From an uncultured Oxalobacteraceae bacterium (lineage in GTDB: Bacteria; Pseudomonadota; Gammaproteobacteria; Burkholderiales; Burkholderiaceae), in NCBI GenBank assembly GCA_946479705.1, contig CAMLHI010000118.1, positions 1-6,497 of the forward strand: 6,497 nt of DNA, in the 5' to 3' direction. Below the pieces are notes generated by a model. That model was not told the origin of the DNA, made no database searches, and saw nothing but the letters and a program-made list of their open reading frames with translations. Positions 1 through 6,279 of this stretch are shown here, one piece after another. How positions within the stretch are numbered: the stretch's first letter is position 1; each line of letters begins with the position of its first letter. Both the position numbers and the translations under genes were made by a program.

Positions 1-563
1 TGTTCTACGTGAAGTGGAAAAATATCCAGCAAGGCGTCTACCTGCCCACCTGCGCCTATTCCTACAACGCCAACGCGGGCGACGCCGTCAGCAAAGGCAT
101 GGAGTTCGACATCAAGGCCAAGCCGATGCCGGGCCTGACCCTGAGCGTGTCGGGCGGCTACGTCAAGGCCGAACTGTCGAACGACAAGGGCCTGCAGAAC
201 GGCATCGTCGGCGCGGTCAGCGGCGCCCAGATCCAGGGTGTTCCGAAATACAATGCCGCCGTCAGCGCCCAGTACCACTTCGCCGCCTTCGGCGACAAGA
301 GCGGCTTCGTCATGGGCGGCATGCAATGGGTCGGCCCCAGCCACGGTTCCCTCGATCCTGGCCAGACCGACTATGAACGCCCGGGCTACCGCAGCGCCCA
401 TGTGAGCGCCGGCCTGGCTGTCGAACGCTATCAGTTGAGCCTCTTCGTCAAGAATCTCTTCGACGACGACACGGTGATCCAGCATCCCCAGGTGGCATCC
501 ATCGTGCAGGGCTACCGGGTCGCGCCGCGCAGCATCGGCATGAGCCTGGCGGCAAAGTTCTAG
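1..563 (+). CDS. TonB-dependent receptor, C-terminal part (5' end outside window)
   Basis: This is the last 186 residues of an outer-membrane beta-barrel receptor; the frame runs in from the left edge (first full codon at base 3), so the GTG at 9 is internal and not a start. What is seen: alternating polar/hydrophobic beta-strands, an early stretch NIQQGVYLPTC that resembles extracellular-loop sequence in TonB receptors, then SKGMEFDIKA (barrel strand), VKNLFDD near the end and the closing PRSIGMSLAAKF with a terminal Phe, the usual signal for outer-membrane insertion by the Bam complex. Such receptors take up siderophores, cobalamin or oligosaccharides using TonB-ExbBD energy. The plug domain, TonB box and signal peptide lie upstream, so the substrate cannot be read here. 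A xylanase-like remnant about 830 bases downstream hints at sugar uptake, but that is only inference. The stop shares bases with the convergent lipoprotein gene. Confidence 0.9.
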   Translation, partial: FYVKWKNIQQGVYLPTCAYSYNANAGDAVSKGMEFDIKAKPMPGLTLSVSGGYVKAELSNDKGLQNGIVGAVSGAQIQGVPKYNAAVSAQYHFAAFGDKSGFVMGGMQWVGPSHGSLDPGQTDYERPGYRSAHVSAGLAVERYQLSLFVKNLFDDDTVIQHPQVASIVQGYRVAPRSIGMSLAAKF

Positions 564-1345
564 GCGCGCTTGCCGGCCCGGCGCGCGCGCAGCTTGCGCA
601 CGATGGCCGCGACGATGGCCAGCAGCAGCGCCAGCGGTGCAAAATAGGCGATGCCGGAAATCGTGCCGGCGATGCCTTCCGACAGGCTGCTGCCGAAGCG
701 CGCGAGCGCGTCGCGGATCGGCGGACCGAAGGCGCGCTGCCCCTCCGCGCCGATCTCAATCTGGAGCAGTTCGGTGTCGACGCGCCGATGCAGATTGGCC
801 TGTACATTGGTTTGCGCTTCCAGCTGGCTTTGTACCTGCGCCAGCTCGCGGTGCAGCTTGATCAGGGCGTCGGCGTCCAGGTTCGGCCTGGCTGCCAGCG
901 CTTCGAGCTTGGTGCGGTAGCTGTTCAGCATCGCCAACTGCCTGGCGCTGTCCTGGATCGGCTCGCCCAGGTCTTCCGCCCGGGTCGATTGCGCCACCAC
1001 CCCTCCACTGCCCGCCAGGCTGGCCAGCACAGCACGTATTCCGGCCGGCATCGCGCGCAGCTTCAGGCGCGCCGCCGGGTAGCGCCCGCCCGTGAGGTTC
1101 GCCTCGAGCACCGCGCATTGCTCGGCCGCTGCCTTCGCGCACGCGTCCTGGGCAAGGCGGAACACGCTGGGTATGCGCTCTTCGCTGGTGTCGATGGTGA
1201 CGCTGTGTTCGAGCGCAAGCGAGCGCTTCGCCGCGGCGGCCGCGGGCGCTTCCCGGCCGGGCGCGGAAGCCATGCGCGTGCCCTGGCCGCAGCCCGACAG
1301 GACGATCAACAACAGTGGCAGCGACAAAAGACGTTTCAAGGACAT
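560..1345 (-). CDS. DUF4349 domain lipoprotein with C-terminal membrane anchor
   Basis: A 261-residue envelope protein of unknown function. The chosen ATG gives a classic lipoprotein signal: MSLKRLL, a hydrophobic stretch and the lipobox LSGC with Cys19 as the lipidated residue. GGAAGGA abuts this ATG. An in-frame TTG 14 codons upstream is possible but would put extra residues ahead of the signal. After a low-complexity Ala-rich linker (about 33-43), residues 45-200 match the DUF4349 pattern: a strand-rich start, a VVAQSTRAEDLGEPIQD region, a long helical part (about 130-187, Leu/Gln/Glu-rich, likely coiled coil) and a final RRVDTELLQIEI strand. A transmembrane helix follows (about 231-249), then a very basic tail RKLRARRAGKRA, which places the C-terminus in the cytoplasm. 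Residues Cys69 and Cys77 could form a disulfide. The role of the family is not established; the domain assignment is by pattern and not by search. Confidence 0.83.
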   Translation of the reverse strand: MSLKRLLSLPLLLIVLSGCGQGTRMASAPGREAPAAAAAKRSLALEHSVTIDTSEERIPSVFRLAQDACAKAAAEQCAVLEANLTGGRYPAARLKLRAMPAGIRAVLASLAGSGGVVAQSTRAEDLGEPIQDSARQLAMLNSYRTKLEALAARPNLDADALIKLHRELAQVQSQLEAQTNVQANLHRRVDTELLQIEIGAEGQRAFGPPIRDALARFGSSLSEGIAGTISGIAYFAPLALLLAIVAAIVRKLRARRAGKRA

Positions 1346-1390
1346 TCCTTCCAAGCTTGCTGACAATCCGCCAATCGTAGCACTCAATCA

Positions 1391-1534
1391 ATACCCAGCA
1401 GCTGGCTGATCGGCTTCCTGTTCAACAATGCGCACGCCGACTGGCCCCTGCTGTTCGACGCGAAGTTCGGCGACAAGCCTGCCTTGCGCGGCGTGGCGGA
1501 CGCGTTCGGCGGCAAGGCTTGCACCGATACCTGA
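1391..1534 (+). pseudogene. Remnant of a GH10-like endo-1,4-beta-xylanase (C-terminal end only)
   Basis: The frame starting with the Ser codon at 1400 and ending at TGA 1532-1534 encodes 44 residues that read like a real protein C-terminus: SWLIGFLFNN, then WPLLFDAKFGDKPALRGV and ADAFGG. The pattern W-PLLFD-x3-(x)-x-KPA-x2-x-V-x-DA is what ends family 10 glycoside hydrolases (usually PLLFD-NYQPKPAY-AV-DAL). The frame is closed by a TGA at 1361-1363 and has no start codon, no ribosome site and no catalytic part; the preceding bases belong to the upstream region of the divergent lipoprotein gene. It is therefore most likely the stub left by a deletion, too short to be active. Homology seems to begin near 1394-1400. 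The family assignment rests on motif memory alone; a related hydrolase family with a similar tail is the main alternative. Confidence 0.55.
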
Positions 1535-1569
1535 CGCTTGGCGCGGCGGCAGCTTGACATGCTGACGAG

Positions 1570-2976
1570 TCAGGGATGTAGCGCCGTTTGTCTTGCCCCT
1601 CTTGCGCGCCAGGCAGTGAGCAGCGCGAGCGCACACGCGCCCAGGATCAACAGCAGGGCCACACCGAAGACCAGGCGCAAACCCGCCGCGGCCGACGCCG
1701 ACGCGTGGGCGAACACTGCGCCCATGAACGAGGCGCCGGCGATCAGGCCCACGTTACGCGACAGGTTCAGCAAGCCCGACACGGCGCCGTCCTCCCCGGC
1801 CGCCACCGCGGCCAGCGCGGCCGTGTTATTCGCAGCCTGGAACAAGGCATAGCCGGCGGTCAGTACAACCAGGGATACGACGTAGCCCGGCACGCCGGCA
1901 CGCACGGCGAACCAGGGCAGCGTGGCCGCCCCGACCGCCATCGCGGCAAGTCCGGCCAGCGTGGCGCGCCGGCTGCCGGCGCGGTCGACCGCGATCCCGG
2001 CCGGGATGCCGGCCAGCGCAGCTGCCGCCGGTCCGCAAGACATGACCATCCCCACCTGCGCGGGCGCCAGGCCGAGCCCGTGCGCCAGATAGAACGGGCC
2101 GACCACCAGGGTAGCCATGACCACGGTGGTGACCAGGACGTTCATCGCCAGCGCGCCCGACAGCGCCGGCGCGCGCAGGAGCGCCACGCTGACCAGCGGG
2201 ACCGGAGCGGCCTTTTCGATGCGGTAGAACCAGGCCAGGCCGAGGCCGGCCAGCGCCAGCAGAATGGCCTGCCCGCGACTTTGGGTCATGGCGAGCGCAA
2301 ATGCCGTCAATGCCAGCGCCAGTGCGGCAGTGCCGCGATAATCGAAGCGCACTCCGCCCGCGCGCAGGGGAGCGGGACCGGACGGCAGATAGCGCCAGGC
2401 CAGCAGCCAGGCCAGCATTCCCAGCGGAAGCTGCGCGAGGAACAGCGCGCGCCAGCCGAATCCGGCAATGAGCAGTCCGCCCAGCGATGGTCCCAGCGCA
2501 GTGCCGGCGGCGGCCATGCTGCCGAGCAGGCCCATGGCCCGGCCGATGCGCGCTTTCGGCACGGCGGCACGGGCCATCGCCATCGTCAAAGCCGTCATCG
2601 CCGCCGCCCCCATGCCTTGCACAGCCCTGCCGGCAAGGAGCAGCCACAGCGTGGGCGCCAGCGCACAGAGCGCGGCGGCGCCGGTGTAGGTGGCCAGGCC
2701 GGCAAGCAGCAGGCGGCGCCGGCCAAGCACATCGCCAAGGCGGCCGGCGCTGACCACCAGCGCCGTGACCACCAGCAAATATGCCAGCACGATCCACTGC
2801 ACGGACCGGAGCGGCGCCGAGAACGCCAGGGCGATCGCAGGCAGCCCGACATTGGCGATGCTCACGCCCAGTGCCGACAGCAGCATCGACAGGCAGAGGG
2901 CCGCCAGCGCCGCGCCCGCTTTGCCGGCTCGTGCAGGGGGGATGGAAGGAATGAGGCGGTCGGGCTGGATCGTCAT
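1570..2976 (-). CDS. MFS transporter, DHA2 (EmrB/QacA-like) family
   Basis: A 468-residue inner-membrane exporter, probably a proton antiporter for drugs or other small toxic molecules. It is almost wholly hydrophobic, with many membrane helices; the length and the C-terminal half fit the 14-helix DHA2 family. Motifs seen: SIANVGLPAIA in helix 1, WIVLAYLL in helix 2, motif A GRLGDVLGRRR (78-88), GRAVQGMGAA (116-125), the antiporter motif C GTALGPSLGGLL (158-169), a second motif-A-like AVDRAGSRR (329-337), and the QAANNTA...SGLLNLSRNVG stretch (380-410) typical of DHA2 proteins. The ATG has only a weak ribosome site upstream, but no nearby alternative start fits better. The gene is divergent from a LysR-type regulator, the usual arrangement for regulated efflux, so LysR control is likely. 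The substrate cannot be deduced. Confidence 0.92.
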   Translation of the reverse strand: MTIQPDRLIPSIPPARAGKAGAALAALCLSMLLSALGVSIANVGLPAIALAFSAPLRSVQWIVLAYLLVVTALVVSAGRLGDVLGRRRLLLAGLATYTGAAALCALAPTLWLLLAGRAVQGMGAAAMTALTMAMARAAVPKARIGRAMGLLGSMAAAGTALGPSLGGLLIAGFGWRALFLAQLPLGMLAWLLAWRYLPSGPAPLRAGGVRFDYRGTAALALALTAFALAMTQSRGQAILLALAGLGLAWFYRIEKAAPVPLVSVALLRAPALSGALAMNVLVTTVVMATLVVGPFYLAHGLGLAPAQVGMVMSCGPAAAALAGIPAGIAVDRAGSRRATLAGLAAMAVGAATLPWFAVRAGVPGYVVSLVVLTAGYALFQAANNTAALAAVAAGEDGAVSGLLNLSRNVGLIAGASFMGAVFAHASASAAAGLRLVFGVALLLILGACALALLTAWRARGARQTALHP

Positions 2977-3115
2977 GATGGAGCTCGCTGGGAAGAGATG
3001 GCGTCATCGTAGGACGTGGCGAGACATGGCGGAAGGCGCATGACCTGCAGCTCTGGAGTGCATGAAACGCCATGTCACCGCACACCTGCGCGCCCGGTAT
3101 GCTACTGTTGAACCC
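2977..3115. promoter_or_regulatory. Divergent promoter region between MFS and LysR genes
   Basis: Short control region between two divergent starts. For the exporter (minus strand) a weak candidate promoter is visible: TACGAT as the -10 box (3011-3006) with TTCCGC in the -35 position (3034-3029), spaced 17 bases; only the -10 is a fair match. For the regulator (plus strand) TATGCT at 3098-3103 could be a -10, but it would leave an almost leaderless message for the ATG at 3116. LysR-type proteins normally bind such regions to repress themselves and activate the divergent gene. Promoter positions are guesses from consensus. Confidence 0.4.
3023..3076. repeat. 9-bp perfect inverted repeat, candidate LysR operator
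   Basis: GACATGGCG at 3023-3031 is matched by its exact reverse complement CGCCATGTC at 3068-3076, with 36 bases between the arms. The left arm overlaps the candidate -35 and spacer of the exporter promoter. LysR-type regulators act as tetramers that contact two separate sites and bend the DNA between them, so two oppositely oriented half-sites upstream of a divergent target are plausible. The arms are spaced more widely than the usual T-N11-A dyad, so each arm might instead be part of its own site, or the match could be chance. Confidence 0.4.
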
Positions 3116-4021
3116 ATGGCCCTCCCCGATCTCAACTTGCTGGTGACCTTGGACGTGCTGCTCGCGGAAGGAAATGTCGCGCGTGCCGCCCGGCGGCTCG
3201 GCCTGAGCGCCTCGGCCATGAGCCGCGCGCTGGCGCGGCTGCGCAGCACCACCGGCGACCCTTTGCTGGTGCGTGCCGGCCGCGGGCTGGTGCCCACTCC
3301 GCGCGCACTGGCGCTGCGCGAGGACGTCGCCCGTCTGGTGCAGGAGGCCGAAACGGTCCTGCGCCCCGCTGGCACGATCGACCTCGGGCAACTGACGCGC
3401 ACCTTCACCCTGCGCACCAGCGACGGTTTCGTGGAAAATTTTGGCCCTGCCCTTCTGGCCCGCACCCGCCTGCTGGCGCCTGGCGTGCGCTTGCACTTCG
3501 TCCAAAAGCACAGCAAGGACACTGGCCCCTTGCGCGACGGCGCCGTCGATCTGGAAACCGGCGTGGTGGTCGAGACGACCAGCAGCCAATTGCGCATGCG
3601 CGCCTTGTTTCGCGACCGCTTCATCGGCGTGATACGTGCCGGACATGCACTGGAGGAAGGAGCCATGACCGCGCAGCGCTACGCCGCGGCCGGCCATGTA
3701 TTGGTGGCGCGCCAGGCCGTGGCGCGCGGCCTGGTCGACGAGGCGCTGGCGCCGCTGGGGCTGACGCGCGAGGTGGCCGCCACCGTCAGCGGCTTCGCGG
3801 CTGCCCTCGCGCTCGCCCGCGCCTCCGATCTGGTGGCCACGGTACCGGAGCGGCATACCAGCGCCCTGCGCGCGGGGATGGTCAGCTTTGCGCTGCCGGT
3901 CGCGCTGCAAGACATCACGGTCTCCATGCTGTGGCACCCGCGCATGGATGCCGACCCGGCCCATCGCTGGCTGCGCAATTGCGTGTTCGAGATCTGTGCA
4001 GGACTGCCGGACGACGCCTGA
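3116..4021 (+). CDS. LysR-type transcriptional regulator
   Basis: A 301-residue DNA-binding regulator in the cytoplasm. The N-terminal winged helix-turn-helix spans about residues 5-62: LPDLNLLVTLDVLLAEGNVARAARRLGLS... in form, with the recognition helix around SASAMSRALARLR and the wing DPLLVRAGRGLVPT. A linker helix follows, then the effector-binding domain (about 90-295), beginning with RTFTLRTSDGFVENF. The ATG at 3116 is chosen because family homology begins two residues later; an in-frame ATG at 3062 has a TGGAG site three bases upstream but adds 18 residues atypical for the family and would cover the candidate operator. Length is normal for LysR proteins. It is transcribed away from the DHA2 exporter, its most likely target. 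The inducer is unknown. Confidence 0.9.
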   Translation: MALPDLNLLVTLDVLLAEGNVARAARRLGLSASAMSRALARLRSTTGDPLLVRAGRGLVPTPRALALREDVARLVQEAETVLRPAGTIDLGQLTRTFTLRTSDGFVENFGPALLARTRLLAPGVRLHFVQKHSKDTGPLRDGAVDLETGVVVETTSSQLRMRALFRDRFIGVIRAGHALEEGAMTAQRYAAAGHVLVARQAVARGLVDEALAPLGLTREVAATVSGFAAALALARASDLVATVPERHTSALRAGMVSFALPVALQDITVSMLWHPRMDADPAHRWLRNCVFEICAGLPDDA

Positions 4022-4043
4022 CGGGATCGCGGGCGCCGTCCGG
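4007..4043. terminator. 12-bp stem hairpin between convergent LysR and SGNH genes
   Basis: CCGGACGACGCC (4007-4018) pairs with GGCGCCGTCCGG (4032-4043) around a 13-base loop. Eleven of 12 pairs match; the odd position is A-C in plus-strand RNA but a G-U wobble in minus-strand RNA, so the stem is fully paired in the message of the SGNH gene, whose stop lies five bases before it. The left arm overlaps the end of the LysR gene and the loop holds its stop codon. There is no good U-tract on either side, so it may work with Rho or as a 3'-end stabiliser rather than as a textbook intrinsic terminator. Confidence 0.5.
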
Positions 4044-4048
4044 GGACT

Positions 4049-4870
4049 TTACTCGTCCAGCTTCAACAAGGTCTTGGCAATCCGATTGGCGGCGCGGGTA
4101 TTGGTTTCGGCATTGGGATGCAAGCCATCGCCCACATGCACGAAATCTTTCCAGATATCGAGCACGATCGCCTCGGGCAGTTCGTTCTGCAGGCGCGTCA
4201 TGTGCAAGGTGCGCAGGGCGTTGTAGTCACTTTCGCCGATAACCCACTGCAAGCCGTAGCGGGCGTGAAACAGGGGCAAATTTAGGCCTTCATACGGCGG
4301 CATGATGTCGTAGATCGGTGTCAGGCCGCGCGATACCGCGTACTGGCCAGCCGCCAGCATACGGTCGACCGAGGCATTCATGTCCGCCAGGGTGCATGGT
4401 TGTGCCTGGGCCTGGGGAATCCCGAACGCATCGGAATGCATGCAATCGTTCGGCTTAATGATCAGCACATATTTGGCGTTCAGCGTGGTCAGCGCTGGCG
4501 GCACCGCCACCCGCGCAATGGCCCGTTCGAGCTGCGTCTGGTAACTATCCCAGCCGGCCGGTCCGCAAGTCGCCGCACCGGGCGCGCACGCAAGGCGCGC
4601 GAAGCTCGTCGCCCCCGCCTGCGCTTCGTTGATGACATAGCCCGGCAGCTTGTTGTTGCGTACCAGTGCGTTTCCCAGGCTCAGGTAGCTACCCAGCGCA
4701 ACAGCCACCCCGCCCAGCGGCGCCACACCGTTGGAAAACGGCGTCTTGGCCTCGGCATACGAGGCGCCGATAATCAACAAGGGCTTTTGCGAAGGCAGCG
4801 CCTGGGCAGACGCGCCATGCCATGCCGTCAGACTGAAGGAGACGGCGACCAGCGTACGAAAAACTTTCAT
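4049..4870 (-). CDS. Secreted SGNH/GDSL-like hydrolase
   Basis: A 273-residue protein predicted to be exported: MKVFRTLVAV, a hydrophobic core and a cleavage motif GASA before QA (near residue 22). The four SGNH blocks appear in order: IIGASYAE (33-40) with the likely nucleophile Ser37 (GAS instead of the usual GDS), NEAQAGATS (81-89) giving the oxyanion Gly, KPNDC (139-143) giving Asn141, and DGLHPN (248-253) giving the Asp248/His251 pair. Such enzymes cleave ester bonds in lipids, acylated sugars or other small esters; the substrate is not evident. Cys95, Cys102, Cys143 and Cys159 could form disulfides in the periplasm. The start at 4870 is preferred because a GGGGAG site lies 10 bases upstream; an ATG six codons earlier would start right on that site. 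It ends convergent with the LysR gene and starts divergent from the glycosyltransferase. Confidence 0.8.
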   Translation of the reverse strand: MKVFRTLVAVSFSLTAWHGASAQALPSQKPLLIIGASYAEAKTPFSNGVAPLGGVAVALGSYLSLGNALVRNNKLPGYVINEAQAGATSFARLACAPGAATCGPAGWDSYQTQLERAIARVAVPPALTTLNAKYVLIIKPNDCMHSDAFGIPQAQAQPCTLADMNASVDRMLAAGQYAVSRGLTPIYDIMPPYEGLNLPLFHARYGLQWVIGESDYNALRTLHMTRLQNELPEAIVLDIWKDFVHVGDGLHPNAETNTRAANRIAKTLLKLDE

Positions 4871-5126
4871 TAATGCGAAACTCCCCATATTGTGATTGTG
4901 TAAGCGCGCACGCCCGGCGCTGCGGCCCGCGCTGCCGATTGATATGTAACTTTGCCGATTGCATAATCATACTAACATCATAACAATGGGAAATTGATTT
5001 CGTTTTGGAAATTTATTTTGTCGCCGCTTTTGAGCGATATCAAACCCTGGAACTCGGCAGTCCCGGCCCCTTCTAACGTACGGTGCGGGATGGACCGGCG
5101 TCCACGCCCGCTCCAGGGAGCCGACC
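4871..5126. promoter_or_regulatory. Divergent intergenic region between SGNH and glycosyltransferase genes
   Basis: A 256-base gap with no supported gene. Bases about 4940-5045 form a clear A/T-rich island in a GC-rich window, as expected of promoters. On the minus strand two TATGAT boxes (4982-4977 and 4971-4966, 11 bases apart) could be -10 elements for the hydrolase gene; the second has only a poor TTTCCC 16 bases upstream. Between that box and the hydrolase ribosome site the leader is very GC-rich (4904-4932), with short pairing arms (AGCGCG 4903-4908 with CGCGCT 4928-4933), so the transcript leader may fold. I could not pick a convincing plus-strand promoter for the glycosyltransferase; its leader would be long if it starts in the A/T-rich island. 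Confidence 0.45.
4933..4961. repeat. Two 9-bp direct repeats (TGCCGATTG) 20 bp apart
   Basis: TGCCGATTG occurs at 4933-4941 and again at 4953-4961, start-to-start distance exactly 20 bases, close to two turns of the helix, so both copies face the same side of the DNA. They sit just downstream of the candidate minus-strand -10 box (4971-4966), where a repressor would block the hydrolase gene. This looks like a binding site for a protein that contacts two tandem half-sites; no candidate regulator is encoded next to it. Confidence 0.45.
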
Positions 5127-6245
5127 ATGCCAGGCCATTCACCGCTACCGGAGAGCAAGCCCGCTCTGCTTGCCGAAACAGTCGCCAGCCAAACCGAAGG
5201 CAGGCGGCGCACCGCCCCCGGGGGCAGGCACGCGGCGGGTCTTGCCGGCGTGCGCAGCGTGCTGGTCTTTCGTGCGCTGCACGTGGGGGACATGCTGTGT
5301 GCGGTACCCGCGCTGCGCGCCCTGCGTGGCGCCCTGCCCGCTGCCAGGATCACCCTGGCCGGCCTGCCGTGGGCGGAGCAGTTTGCGCGCCGCTTCGCGC
5401 CCTACATCGACGATTTCCTCGCCTTCCCCGGTGCGCCGGGCCTGCCCGAACAGGCCGTGCGCCATGCCGATTTGCCGGCCTTCTACGCCCTGGTCCGGCG
5501 GCGCCGCTACGACCTCGCCGTTCAGCTGCACGGTGACGGTGCGGTGAGCAATGCCATCGTTGCCGACTTTGGCGCAGCCACCTGCGCCGGCTTCGTCCGC
5601 CCCGGGCGCACGCTGCCGGCCGGCTGGTCCGGGGTCGGCTTTCCACGCCACGGCAGCGAAGCCGGGCGCCTGCTCCAACTGACCGACCGGCTCGGTGCCG
5701 TCCGCCACGGCAGCTATCTCGAATTTCCCCTGGCGCCGCGCGACTGGGACGAACTGCGGGAGTCCGGCCTGGCCAGTGGCTTGGCGCACGGGAACTACGT
5801 CTGCCTGCACCCCGGTGCGCGCACGCGCGACAAGTGCTGGCCCGTGGAGCGCTTCGCCACCGTGGCCGACCACATCGCGCGGCGCTGGAAGCTGCCGGTC
5901 GTACTGACCGGAGCCGCGGGCGAGGCCGCGCTCGCGCGGGAGGTCGCCGCGGCGATGGCGTCCCCCGCCCATCTGGCCGCCGGGCCGGTTTCCCTGGGCG
6001 CGATGGCGGCCCTGATCAGCGGCGCACGCCTGCTGCTGTGCAACGATACCGGCGTTTCGCATATTGCGGCCGGCTTGCAGCTGCGCAGCGTCGTTATCTT
6101 CGGCAAGGCGGACATCGATCGCTGGGCGCCAGAGGACACAAGCCTGCATCGCTGCCTGTGGGACCCTGAGGGAACACGCCTTGCCGAGGTGCTGGACCTT
6201 GTCGACCAGCAGCTTGCAGCGACTGCCGGCGCATCGCGCCGCTGA
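5127..6245 (+). CDS. Glycosyltransferase family 9 (heptosyltransferase-like)
   Basis: A 372-residue GT-B fold enzyme of the family that includes the ADP-heptose:LPS heptosyltransferases, which add sugars to the lipopolysaccharide core at the inner face of the cytoplasmic membrane. Motifs seen: VLVFRALHVGDMLCAVPALRAL (45-66 region), with Asp55 at the place of the family's conserved GD; HPGARTRDKCWPVERF (228-243), the donor-binding HPG...K.WP signature; LTGAAGE (260-266); and NDTGVSHIAAGL (306-317), the D-T/S-G-x-x-H-x-A signature. Residues 1-42 are a variable, Ala/Pro/Arg-rich extension before the fold starts, slightly long for the family. The start is well supported by AGGGAG six bases upstream of the ATG. 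Donor and acceptor cannot be read: it may be a core-LPS enzyme or a family 9 enzyme for another glycan. No other LPS gene lies in the window. Confidence 0.87.
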   Translation: MPGHSPLPESKPALLAETVASQTEGRRRTAPGGRHAAGLAGVRSVLVFRALHVGDMLCAVPALRALRGALPAARITLAGLPWAEQFARRFAPYIDDFLAFPGAPGLPEQAVRHADLPAFYALVRRRRYDLAVQLHGDGAVSNAIVADFGAATCAGFVRPGRTLPAGWSGVGFPRHGSEAGRLLQLTDRLGAVRHGSYLEFPLAPRDWDELRESGLASGLAHGNYVCLHPGARTRDKCWPVERFATVADHIARRWKLPVVLTGAAGEAALAREVAAAMASPAHLAAGPVSLGAMAALISGARLLLCNDTGVSHIAAGLQLRSVVIFGKADIDRWAPEDTSLHRCLWDPEGTRLAEVLDLVDQQLAATAGASRR

Positions 6246-6279
6246 CTGGCGCCTCCGGTTCGGTTGACGCATCCATGTG

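Noticed and set aside
1364..1391. Several CAATC copies upstream of the DUF4349 gene as a repeat array
   Set aside because: Five-base units at irregular spacing; resemblance to the TGCCGATTG repeats near 4933 is partial and likely chance.
1555..1578. Imperfect dyad around TGACGAGTCA at the end of the MFS gene as a terminator
   Set aside because: Only a 4-bp core stem with a 2-base loop and bulged flanks, and no U-tract; too weak to call.
1588..3012. Long plus-strand open frame (474 codons) opposite the MFS gene
   Set aside because: Its translation is rich in Arg, Gln, Gly and His with no recognisable domain, as expected for the antisense of a GC-rich membrane-protein gene.
1826..3964. Long minus-strand open frame (712 codons) across the MFS and LysR genes
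   Set aside because: It runs through two well-supported genes in other frames and through their promoter region; low-complexity composition and no motif.
4994..5536. Plus-strand open frame starting in the A/T-rich island ahead of the GT9 gene
   Set aside because: Starts at TTG without a ribosome site and continues as an Arg/Pro/Ala-rich shadow overlapping the GT9 gene.
6236..6252. GCGCC/GGCGC hairpin at the end of the GT9 gene as a terminator
   Set aside because: Five-bp GC stem with no U-tract; such short pairs are expected by chance at this GC content.
5145..6272. Minus-strand open frame (375 codons) opposite the glycosyltransferase
   Set aside because: Mirror of a strongly coding GT9 frame; no domain and no ribosome site seen.
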